The translations under genes were made by a program, and so were the position numbers. Positions 1-8,155 of a stretch of DNA of 47,484 nucleotides are shown in pieces. The stretch lies in NCBI GenBank assembly GCA_002084705.1, contig NBLX01000007.1, forward strand, positions 1 through 47,484, read 5' to 3'. The stretch comes from Desulfobacteraceae bacterium 4572_35.1 (GTDB taxonomy: Bacteria; Desulfobacterota; Desulfuromonadia; Desulfuromonadales; Desulfuromonadaceae). Numbering within the stretch: the stretch's first letter is position 1; every line of letters begins with the position of its first letter. Under the pieces are notes generated by a model. That model was not told the DNA's origin. It ran no database searches and saw only the letters and a program-made list of their open reading frames with translations.

Positions 1-59
1 CAATTTGGCTATCATTTGCTAGAAATAACCAAGCGCTGGTAGCTTGCATGTTTCATCAG

Positions 60-98
60 CAGACCACAGATGTTAAAGCTCTGTGGTCTGTTTAGTTT
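60..98 (+). terminator. Probable intrinsic terminator of a gene upstream of the window
   Basis: Perfect 11-bp stem CAGACCACAGA / TCTGTGGTCTG (60-90, 9-nt loop) followed by TTTAGTTT. Confidence 0.65.
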
Positions 99-112
99 GA
101 TCTTCGTGGCAA

Positions 113-373
113 CTATATTTGTGTATGTTGCAGATGTTTATTGATGAACTGACGGATTTTTTCTTCGGATAAAAAAAGACCGGATAAAATATCATCGCCG
201 ATTTTCAACGCCGGGATCATTCTTATTCCCGAGCGCCAACTGTGCGGCAATTTACTGGCGATATCAATTGATTCAATTTTTATTTGTGGATAATCCTGTA
301 AAACTTTGTTTATCTCGCGTACCGCGAGAATGCACCGTGGTCAAATTTTAGTTTTATAAAATTCAATCTTCAT
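113..373 (-). CDS. Small thioredoxin-fold selenoprotein (UxxC), translated through in-frame UGA at 341-343
   Basis: Minus-strand reading gives MKIEFYKTKI-U-PRCILAVREINKVLQDYPQIKIESIDIASKLPHSWRSGIRMIPALKIGDDILSGLFLSEEKIRQFINKHLQHTQI then TAG. UGA is at the first Cys position of a redox CxxC; a cis-Pro-like 'MIPAL' follows; an SD-like ACAGGAAAT lies upstream of ATG; a SECIS-like hairpin is 3' of the UGA. Absent from the ORF track because of the UGA. Confidence 0.88.
314..328 (-). promoter_or_regulatory. Bacterial SECIS-like hairpin for Sec insertion
   Basis: mRNA reads UGA-CCACGGUGCAUU-CUCGCG-GUA-CGCGAG: perfect 6-bp stem, 3-nt loop starting with G, loop 18 nt after the UGA, within the coding region as in bacterial SECIS elements. 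Confidence 0.8.
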
Positions 374-522
374 TTTTAATTTCCTGTGTAATTGGATAGT
401 CAATTTTTAAAATATCGTCAGTAAGATAGCACTAAACTGGCAGATTGTATTGTTCTTTTGCTGTATAGAATGCAATGTATTGGATTTGTTTGTCTGTTGA
501 TGAATGTGGTTGGAGCTACACT

Positions 523-1533
523 ATGCGTATAATGATCGGTTCGCCGGAAGGGATAAGTGCTACCGGTAATTGGGTAACTGCCAGCCGTTATTGTAGCGGG
601 TTAGCTGGCTTTGGACATCAGGTAATTTTAAGTCATCTTTCTGATGGTGAAGATCGTTTAGCTGTACTGATCGAAGAGAATAAGCCCGATCTGTTGCTGT
701 TGATACATGCTTACCGTACCGGTCGACAGTGGCTGGCTTTACGCCATAAATATTCCCTGCCGACAGTAGTTATGTTGAGTGGAACCGATTTAAACAATGA
801 TTTGCTCGATAAGCACAAAGTTGCTGTTGTGGAACAGGTGATGAATCACGCTGATGCCCTGTTGAGTCATAACAAGGTTCATATAGATGAGTTGTCCAGT
901 AGGTATCCGCAAGTTGTCGATCGACTCCACTATATCCCCCCCGGTATCGAACTGGGAACAGCACCTTTCCCTTTGCGCCAACTATATGCTGTGCCAGATC
1001 AAACATTATTGTTTTTATGCCCTGCGAGTGTGCGCCCGGTGAAGGGGTTGGTAGAACTTATGCAGTTGTTTGATCTTTTACAAGAAAATGAAAATTGTTG
1101 TTCATGGCAGCTTTATTTTTGTGGGCCAATACTAGACGAATACTATGCACATCAATTTTTTGCTGCGATAGAAGAACGAGCGTGGGCACATTATATTGGT
1201 GTTGTCTCAGCTGATGCTATGGCTGCCGCTATGATTCAGGTGGATGTGGTGGTAAACAATTCCAGCTCCGAGGGTTTGCCCAATGCTCTTATCGAAGCTG
1301 CTAGTCTTGGAGTGCCGATTTTAGCGCGGGATATCGTTGGTAATCGTCCGATTGTGGAGCATGGTATCAATGGTTTATTGTATGCCGATGAGAGCAGTTT
1401 TTTGTCGGCTGCACAGCAGTTGGTGTGTAGTGCTGAGACGAGATATCACTTAGGGCAAGTGCGTTTACATCATTACTCCCCGGAGATTGAGGCTAAGGCT
1501 CTGAATTCTGTGAGCAACAATTTATTTTTGTAA
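523..1533 (+). CDS. Family 4-type glycosyltransferase, resembling the SenB/TIGR04348 group
   Basis: MRIMIGSPEGISATGNWVTASRYCSGLAGFGHQV... PDLLLLIHAYRTG... VMLSGTDLNNDL... and C-terminal SSSEGLPNALIEAASLGVPILARDIVGNRPIV. ATG at 523 has GGAG 7 nt upstream, so it is preferred over the ORF-track start at 475. Confidence 0.75.
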   Translation: MRIMIGSPEGISATGNWVTASRYCSGLAGFGHQVILSHLSDGEDRLAVLIEENKPDLLLLIHAYRTGRQWLALRHKYSLPTVVMLSGTDLNNDLLDKHKVAVVEQVMNHADALLSHNKVHIDELSSRYPQVVDRLHYIPPGIELGTAPFPLRQLYAVPDQTLLFLCPASVRPVKGLVELMQLFDLLQENENCCSWQLYFCGPILDEYYAHQFFAAIEERAWAHYIGVVSADAMAAAMIQVDVVVNNSSSEGLPNALIEAASLGVPILARDIVGNRPIVEHGINGLLYADESSFLSAAQQLVCSAETRYHLGQVRLHHYSPEIEAKALNSVSNNLFL

Positions 1534-1643
1534 TTAACGTGTAGACTTTAGGCTAGGTAAATTTTTTTAGGCTTGCTGAATTCAAGATTTATGTTTATAA
1601 TTCTCCCTTGTCTTTGTCGATAATTATCGTCATCGATGTTCGA

Positions 1644-1752
1644 ATGTTGCTAAGCCATGACCTTACAGTCAGCAACATAAGAAAAATACACTCCCCATCC
1701 CCTTGGGGGAGGCTGCCCTGTTCCATCCCTCCTCCGGAACAGGGCATTTTTA
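1644..1752 (+). other. Cluster of three hairpins, the last terminator-like; possible structured RNA or terminator of the upstream gene
   Basis: ATGTTGCT/AGCAACAT (1644-1651/1671-1678), CTCCCC/GGGGGAG (1691-1711) and TGCCCTGTTCC/GGAACAGGGCA (1714-1746), followed by TTTTTATT. Confidence 0.4.
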
Positions 1753-1923
1753 TTCCCTATGTTCTGTTCTTACTGACCCTGTTTTTTCAATTGTCAGATC
1801 AGTCCTTTTATTTTGGTGCTAATGTTGTCTATGATATAATTATGGGTTTTTCTCATTCAGTAGTATTATATCGACTTGGGCTTGGTACGGAATATTCTTT
1901 AGTCATGGAGAAGGTTGGTTGAA

Positions 1924-3432
1924 ATGAATATTGAAATAACCGCTAATAAATATTGGCATGTGTTGGTGTTTACGCTGTTGATTTGTTGTGTTCTGCTGCA
2001 GCCGGTGTTTGCCGCAACGCCACCAACGTTGCAGGTTAAACAGTTTAAGTTGGAGAATGGCCTTACTCTGCTGGTGAAGGAGCGCCACGACAGCCCAACT
2101 TTCAGTGCTTATATGACTATAGGTGTGGGTTCGGTTAATGAGGTTGGAGATAATCGGGGTATAGCTCATCTACTTGAGCATATGCGCTTTAAGGGGACAA
2201 AAACAGTAGGTACGCGAGATTATGCGGCAGAAAAAAAATTGATTGAGCAAATTGATGTTATCGCAGAGCAATTACGCAGAGCCAGGATTGATTGCTGTGT
2301 TGACAACGAAAAAATTGATAAGTTGCGTCAGCAGATGATTAAATTGCAGCAGCAGGAACGCAAGTTAGTGGTCAAAGACGAGATTTCAAGTATATATGCG
2401 CGTCATGGTGGTGTTGGTTTTAATGCTTTTACCGGTAAGGATTTAACCAGTTATAAGATCTCCCTGCCGAGCAACAAGCTGGAACTCTGGATGGCCTTGG
2501 AGGCGGATCGCATGCAGAATGCGGTGCTGCGGGAGTTTTATACTGAACGCGATGTAGTGATGGAAGAGCGTCGTCGCTCCTATGAAAGTAAGCCTTCAGG
2601 TATGATGTATGAGGCCTTATTGGCAACGGCGTTCCGTGTTCATCCATATCGTCACCCGGTTATCGGCTGGACCTCGGATATAAACAACCTTACCAAGAAA
2701 AAAACTGCCGATTTTCTCCATCGCTATTATGCACCCATCAACACTGTGATTGCCATAGTTGGCGACGTTGAGACCGATAAGGTTAAACAGTTGGTTTCCA
2801 ACTATTTTGGCAAAATCTATGCCGGTGAAAAGATCCCCCCTGTTACTGCGGTGGAGCCGAAGCAACAAGGTGAGCGTCGTTGCGAAGTGCGCTACGATGC
2901 ACGCCCACAAGTCCTTGTCGCCTATCATAAGCCAACCCTCCCCACTCGTGATGACTACGCTTTTGATCTTATCTCTTATATGTTAACCGAGGGAGCAACA
3001 TCACGCTTATATAAATCGTTGGTGTTGGAACAGCAATTGGCAACGGCAGTTTCCAGTTACTCTGCACCTGGCGGGCATTACGATAACTTGTATGTCTTTA
3101 GTTTGATCCCACGTTACCCACATAGTGCTGCTGAAGTAGAGCGGGCATTGTATGTGCAACTAGCTGAATTAACGAAACATCTAGTGACAGCAGCAGAGTT
3201 GGAGAATATCTGTAAACGGCTGCGGGTGGATCGACTTCATTATTTGCGTACTAATGATGGTTTGGCCAATATGCTGACCCGTTTTCAGGTGATAGCCGGT
3301 GGTTGGGAGTATCTACGTGATTATGATCAGCAGGTGGCTAAAATAACGCCAAAAGATATACAACAGGTGGCTCAGAGGTGGTTGAATGCTGATAACAGAA
3401 CGGTTATAACCTTGGTGCAGGAGAAAAACTGA
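1924..3432 (+). CDS. M16 family zinc peptidase, active-site subunit
   Basis: Signal-like N-terminus; inverted zinc motif HLLEH in 'NRGIAHLLEHMRFKGTKT'; M16 C-terminal domain. ATG at 1924 with GGAGAAGG upstream. Confidence 0.93.
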   Translation: MNIEITANKYWHVLVFTLLICCVLLQPVFAATPPTLQVKQFKLENGLTLLVKERHDSPTFSAYMTIGVGSVNEVGDNRGIAHLLEHMRFKGTKTVGTRDYAAEKKLIEQIDVIAEQLRRARIDCCVDNEKIDKLRQQMIKLQQQERKLVVKDEISSIYARHGGVGFNAFTGKDLTSYKISLPSNKLELWMALEADRMQNAVLREFYTERDVVMEERRRSYESKPSGMMYEALLATAFRVHPYRHPVIGWTSDINNLTKKKTADFLHRYYAPINTVIAIVGDVETDKVKQLVSNYFGKIYAGEKIPPVTAVEPKQQGERRCEVRYDARPQVLVAYHKPTLPTRDDYAFDLISYMLTEGATSRLYKSLVLEQQLATAVSSYSAPGGHYDNLYVFSLIPRYPHSAAEVERALYVQLAELTKHLVTAAELENICKRLRVDRLHYLRTNDGLANMLTRFQVIAGGWEYLRDYDQQVAKITPKDIQQVAQRWLNADNRTVITLVQEKN

Positions 3433-4886
3433 TGCGATCATTGCGAATAATTTTACCTGGTGTTGTGCTGTTTGTAGCTGTGACGATTTTTTCTTTGAGC
3501 TGCAGCTTGCCTGTTTATGCTGTCACCGATAGCGGCGATCGTGTGGTTGATACTCTCAAGTTTGCCCCCCTTGATTTTAAAATACAATATCCGCAAAAGT
3601 TTAAATTATCTAATGGGATACAGGTGTATTTTAAACAAGATTCTGAACTTCCACTGGTGGATGTTACTGTGGCGGTAGCGGCAGGTAAAGTCAGCGTGCC
3701 GAACAAAAAAACTGGATTGAGCCAGCTGTTGGCCATGTCGCTACGCAGTGGTGGGGCAGGAAAATGGGATGCTGATCAACTGGATCAAAGACTGGATGAT
3801 TTGGCTGCAGGGGTGCGGGTCAGCAGTTCGGCATATACTACCGATTTCCATATGTCTTTGCTTAGTGAAGATGCCAACAGTGGTCTAGAGGTTTTGGCAG
3901 CCATGGTTCAGAAACCGCGGTTTTCTCCCAAGCGTTTTGCCATAGCTCGGCAACAGGTGTTGGAGTCCATCCGCCGCCGTGGAGATAGTCCGGCCTCTAT
4001 CGCCCGGTTGTTGATGATGAATCGGTTATATGCTGGGCATCCCTTGGCCGATTTTACCACTAAGCATAGTGTCGAGTCATTAACTGTGGCAGACTTGCAG
4101 CGCCAATACGAGCGTTATTTTGGTCCTGCCAATGCCAGGATAGTTATTTCTGGTGCCCTAACCAAGGCGCAAGCCAGTTCTCTGCTTGAACAAAGTTTTG
4201 GATCGTGGAAGGTCACTGTTGACTCACAAGTTGTACCAAAATTGAGCAATAATAATTACACTGAGACCGTTGTGGTTGACCGACCGGTACCGCAAACTAC
4301 GGTGCTGATGACTCAACTTGGTATCGAGAAATCTAATCCCGACCTGTATGCGATTCAGGTGATGAATTATATTTTAGGTGGGGGCGGTTTCAGCTCACGC
4401 TTGATGCGGGAGGTGCGTTCTAACCGTGGCTTGGCATACTCTGTTTATTCCTATTTTTCTGTTGGTAGGCGCCTTAGGGGGCCTTTCCTCGCCGGGTGCG
4501 AGACTAAAAATAGCTCGGTCGCTGAAGTTGTGGAGCTGATGCGGACCCAAATTAAAAAAATGCGCAATACCCCGGTTACCCGACAGGAATTGCAGCAGGC
4601 ACAGAGTAGCTTGATAAATTCTTTTATTTTCGCCTTTAGCGATAGCCATGCTTTAAGTACGCGGATTATGGAGCAGGAGATGTATGGTTATCCCGAAGAT
4701 TACCTAGAGCACTATAGACAACGAATCAGTGAAGTTACTATTGCCGATGTACAACGGGTAGCAACTAAATATATGCAGCCGCAACGGCAGTTATTGATAC
4801 TGGTTGGCGATAAACACCAGCTACAGCCAGCATTGCAGCAACTTGGCGGCGATGTTGAAGAGGTGAAATTGGAGAGTTTGTTGTAG
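3432..4886 (+). CDS. M16 family peptidase-like protein, non-catalytic partner subunit
   Basis: 'FKLSNGIQVYFKQDSELPLVDVTVAVAAG' and 'RSNRGLAYSVYSYF' are M16 hallmarks; HxxEH is replaced by 'GLSQLLAM'. Start overlaps the stop of the upstream M16 gene. Confidence 0.9.
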   Translation: MRSLRIILPGVVLFVAVTIFSLSCSLPVYAVTDSGDRVVDTLKFAPLDFKIQYPQKFKLSNGIQVYFKQDSELPLVDVTVAVAAGKVSVPNKKTGLSQLLAMSLRSGGAGKWDADQLDQRLDDLAAGVRVSSSAYTTDFHMSLLSEDANSGLEVLAAMVQKPRFSPKRFAIARQQVLESIRRRGDSPASIARLLMMNRLYAGHPLADFTTKHSVESLTVADLQRQYERYFGPANARIVISGALTKAQASSLLEQSFGSWKVTVDSQVVPKLSNNNYTETVVVDRPVPQTTVLMTQLGIEKSNPDLYAIQVMNYILGGGGFSSRLMREVRSNRGLAYSVYSYFSVGRRLRGPFLAGCETKNSSVAEVVELMRTQIKKMRNTPVTRQELQQAQSSLINSFIFAFSDSHALSTRIMEQEMYGYPEDYLEHYRQRISEVTIADVQRVATKYMQPQRQLLILVGDKHQLQPALQQLGGDVEEVKLESLL

Positions 4887-4904
4887 TGGAGCAGGATATT
4901 ACGC

Positions 4905-5642
4905 TTAATTTGTAGTATCTGGTTGATATTGTTTCATACTGAACTTGCCATCTTTGTGAACTACGTAGTGATAAGTTTCACCCCAGTTGCCAGCTACTAT
5001 TATTTGCCTGTTATCTAGCTGATGATGCCATGCTTGATGAAAATGACCACAGATGAAAGTGTCGCATCCCAGATCAAATTGATGTTGGGCGTATTGCGTG
5101 ATCGATTGCTCGGGCAGGATGTGTTGCCGTTGTGGTTTTTTATGCCGTTGTTTCCGACTGATATTGCCCAATATTTCAGCAATTCTCCAGGTGATATCAG
5201 GGGGAAGTATACGAATTAACAGCTGAGCAAAGGAACTGCGGAAAAAGCGGCGTAAGCGTAGATAATTGGGGGTTGCTGCAACGGTATCACCGTGACACAG
5301 ATACAATCGATTTGTACCTAGTTGCAGCTGGCCATCATCACTGAATATGGTGCTGTTGAGGTTTGAACTAAAAAATGACCCAACGTGGAAATCGTGATTA
5401 CCTTCAACCATGACGATTTTTGCACCAGCTGCGTGTAGTTGTTGTAGTGTTTCCAGAATTTCTAAATAGGCACTGAATACACAGTGGCGATAACCAACCC
5501 AGAACTCAAAAATATCGCCGAGCAGTATCAGGTGGTCTATTTGTCCCTTTTGCTTTTTAAGAAAGTCTACCAAGTGACGGTATGCTGGTGAAACCCGTCC
5601 ATAGGGGTTGCGAACCCAACTGAAAGGGTGCTGACATAGCAA
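4905..5642 (-). CDS. LpxH-like UDP-2,3-diacylglucosamine hydrolase / metallophosphoesterase, N-terminus possibly truncated
   Basis: 'LILLGDIFEFWVGYR', 'MVEGNHDFHVG' and 'ICGHFHQAWH...IVAGNWGE' match LpxH-type metallophosphoesterases; the expected N-terminal DxH strand is not visible in this frame; start codon would be TTG. Confidence 0.8.
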   Translation of the reverse strand: MLCQHPFSWVRNPYGRVSPAYRHLVDFLKKQKGQIDHLILLGDIFEFWVGYRHCVFSAYLEILETLQQLHAAGAKIVMVEGNHDFHVGSFFSSNLNSTIFSDDGQLQLGTNRLYLCHGDTVAATPNYLRLRRFFRSSFAQLLIRILPPDITWRIAEILGNISRKQRHKKPQRQHILPEQSITQYAQHQFDLGCDTFICGHFHQAWHHQLDNRQIIVAGNWGETYHYVVHKDGKFSMKQYQPDTTN

Positions 5643-5706
5643 CTATGTCTAAAATCAAGAAAATAATTGTTACAAAAGATGTAAAATTATAGAAGAGGTA
5701 AAAATT

Positions 5707-6339
5707 GTGATACAAGATCTTTCAATACAAAATATCCAAGACACACATGTAGCGGTTGTGAAACCGCGTCTTTTGCTCCATGCCTGTTGTGCTCCGTGCA
5801 GCAGTTCAGTGGTTGAGCGTTTGCAGCAATATTATGATCTGACCATGTTTTACTACAATCCTAACATCCATCCGGCTACAGAGTATCAGGTTCGTTGTGA
5901 TGAGATGGAGCGCTGGTGCCAACAGTGTGCCCTGCCATTGATTGTGGATGAATATAATCCCAAGCTGTGGCATCAGCTGGCTGAGGGTTATGAACAGGAA
6001 CCTGAGCGGGGTGAGCGCTGTACCATGTGTTATCGTATGCGTCTTGAGCAAACGGTTCGGCATGCACAAGCTGACGATTTCGATTTATTCACTACAGTAT
6101 TGTCTATATCTCCCCATAAGGATGCAGAGCGTATTAATGAGCTTGGCGCGCAGTTAGCCGAAGAGTTTGGGGTTGAGTTTTACTCGGCAAATTTCAAAAA
6201 ACAGGGTGGCTTCCAGCGCAGTTTAGAGTTGTCTAAAGAGTATGGATTTTATCGACAGAACTACTGCGGATGTTGTTATTCTCTTGCTGAGAGTAAACAG
6301 CGCCGTTCGGCTTGCCGAACAATAAAACAAACAGAGTAG
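5707..6339 (+). CDS. queH: Epoxyqueuosine reductase QueH
   Basis: 'LLLHACCAPCSSSVVERL', 'MFYYNPNIHPATEYQVR', 'RCTMCYRMRLEQT' and 'YCGCCYS' are QueH (DUF208) signatures. Confidence 0.93.
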   Translation: MIQDLSIQNIQDTHVAVVKPRLLLHACCAPCSSSVVERLQQYYDLTMFYYNPNIHPATEYQVRCDEMERWCQQCALPLIVDEYNPKLWHQLAEGYEQEPERGERCTMCYRMRLEQTVRHAQADDFDLFTTVLSISPHKDAERINELGAQLAEEFGVEFYSANFKKQGGFQRSLELSKEYGFYRQNYCGCCYSLAESKQRRSACRTIKQTE

Positions 6340-6397
6340 ACTGTTTGGCATATTTGAACACCGAGTGACTAGCAAACCGAATGACAGGTGACGATTG

Positions 6398-8140
6398 ATG
6401 ATGCCACAGACCAGTGATTTTAAGCGCCATGCCAGTGGACGAAAAGTGATTTCGCTGTTGCTTATTGCGGCCATTATCGGGGCTGTTACAGGTACATTGG
6501 CGGTAGCTTTTCGTTATTTGCTGCTTGAGGTTACCAAGCTTTTTTGGACGCAATCCTATGATCTGGTGGCTGCCAGCGCGGCTATGCCTTGGTATTTGAT
6601 TATGTTGATCCCGATTGGTGGTGGTTTGCTGGTTGGCCCCATTGTCGAAAAATTTGCTCCTGAAGCCCGTGGTGCCGGAGTTTCGGAGGTTATTGAGTCG
6701 GTGGTAACCCGCGAGGGCAATATCCGTCATCGCACCACTTTATTTAAAATGTTTGCTACTTTGCTGTCTCTTGGTTGTGGTGCCTCCGTTGGGCGTGAAG
6801 GACCGATTGTACATATTGGTTCATCGGTGGGATCCTCTGTGGCGCAACTGCTGCGTATGGCATCAGAGTGGAAACGGGTATTTCTTGCTTGTGGTGCAGC
6901 TGCGGGTATTGCCGCAACGTTTAACGCTCCCATGGCGGGGATGTTGTTTGCCGCAGAGATTATCCTTGTAGATTTTCAGGTCAATTATCTCAGCCAGATA
7001 GCAGTATCAGCAGTAGTGGCCACGGTAGTATCGCACCATTTTCTTGGAACTTTCCCTGCTTTTGATGTCCCCACTTTTCAATTACTCAGTTATTGGGAGA
7101 TCCCGCTATACTTTGCCTTGGGCTTGCTGGCGGGGATGCTATCTATTCTGTTTATCCGTAGTATTTCGCTGGTGGAAGATTGTTTTGCTGCTGTTAAAGT
7201 GCCGCGCTGGTTGCGTCCGGCCATCGGTGGTGTCTGTGTTGGGGCTGTGGCTTTGTGGTGTCCGTATGCTTTGGGGGTAGGTTATTTGACGGTCAACGAG
7301 GTGCTGAGCGCTGATCTGTTGCCAATAATGATGGTGATAATTCTGCTGGCTAAGTTTATTGCCACTACCTGTTCTGTCGGGGCAGGGTTTTCAGGTGGGA
7401 TCTTCGCGCCATCGCTGGTTATGGGAGGGTTGCTCGGTGGCGTATTTGGTGGGGTGATGCATGGCTTTGCCCCTGAGCATATTGCCAATTTTCCAGTGTA
7501 TGCGCTGGTGGGGATGGCGGCTATGGTCAGTGGTACCACCTTGGCTCCGATAACTGCGATATTTACTATATTTGAACTGACCTATAATTTTGAAATCATA
7601 CTGCCGTTGATGACAAGTTGCATTGCCAGTTTGGTGGTGGTGCAAACTTTTTACGGTTTATCCATATATGAAACGCGTCTGGTGCGTAAGGGGATGAAGA
7701 TTGTTCGTGGTCGAGACGTGACACTTTTGCGTTCTTTGCAGGTGGGGGAATATATGGACAACGAATTCGAAGAGGTGGCGGAAAGTCTCTCTTTGGGTAA
7801 ATTAGCTCAATTGGCTCAGGAGAGTTATTATCCCCATTTTGTTGTTTTAAATGAACAGCAGCAATTGGTGGGGATGGTGTCTATGCGTGACTTGAAAGTG
7901 TGCCTTAATGAAATGGGAGAGCTTAGCGATCTGGTGTTGACTTCAGAGATAATGACTAAGGATGTAATCAGCATAACACCAGACCAAAGTCTGGAAGCTG
8001 CATTTGAGTTGTTTGAAGGGAAAAATATTTCAACGTTGCCGGTTGTTGATGTTTTGGCGCGGCATCGCGTGGTTGGAATGTTGAAAAAAAGTACTCTGGT
8101 ACAGGCTTATAATCAGAATATTTTGAAGAGTGGTTTCTGA
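6398..8140 (+). CDS. ClC-family chloride channel/antiporter with C-terminal CBS domains
   Basis: 'GREGPIVHIGSSVGS', 'GAGFSGGIFAPSLVMGGLLG', then tandem CBS regions ('MVSMRDLKVCL', 'EIMTKDVISITPDQSLEAAFELF'). Confidence 0.95.
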   Translation: MMPQTSDFKRHASGRKVISLLLIAAIIGAVTGTLAVAFRYLLLEVTKLFWTQSYDLVAASAAMPWYLIMLIPIGGGLLVGPIVEKFAPEARGAGVSEVIESVVTREGNIRHRTTLFKMFATLLSLGCGASVGREGPIVHIGSSVGSSVAQLLRMASEWKRVFLACGAAAGIAATFNAPMAGMLFAAEIILVDFQVNYLSQIAVSAVVATVVSHHFLGTFPAFDVPTFQLLSYWEIPLYFALGLLAGMLSILFIRSISLVEDCFAAVKVPRWLRPAIGGVCVGAVALWCPYALGVGYLTVNEVLSADLLPIMMVIILLAKFIATTCSVGAGFSGGIFAPSLVMGGLLGGVFGGVMHGFAPEHIANFPVYALVGMAAMVSGTTLAPITAIFTIFELTYNFEIILPLMTSCIASLVVVQTFYGLSIYETRLVRKGMKIVRGRDVTLLRSLQVGEYMDNEFEEVAESLSLGKLAQLAQESYYPHFVVLNEQQQLVGMVSMRDLKVCLNEMGELSDLVLTSEIMTKDVISITPDQSLEAAFELFEGKNISTLPVVDVLARHRVVGMLKKSTLVQAYNQNILKSGF

Positions 8141-8155
8141 TGTAAATATTTTTTG

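Noticed and set aside
770-1006. Numerous antisense/shadow ORFs across the track (e.g. 770-1006 -, 2617-2928 -, 25623-26024 -, 33282-33683 -)
   Set aside because: They lie wholly opposite strongly supported coding genes, lack RBS and domains, and have low-complexity or His/Gln-rich composition typical of antisense reading.
1608-1922. 104-aa ORF in the intergenic region before the M16 genes
   Set aside because: Overlaps strong hairpins and promoter-like sequence, has no recognisable domain, and runs into the M16 start; likely spurious.
3432-4886. Loss of HxxEH in the second M16 protein as pseudogenisation
   Set aside because: Paired M16 genes typically have one catalytic and one non-catalytic subunit; frame is intact and expected.
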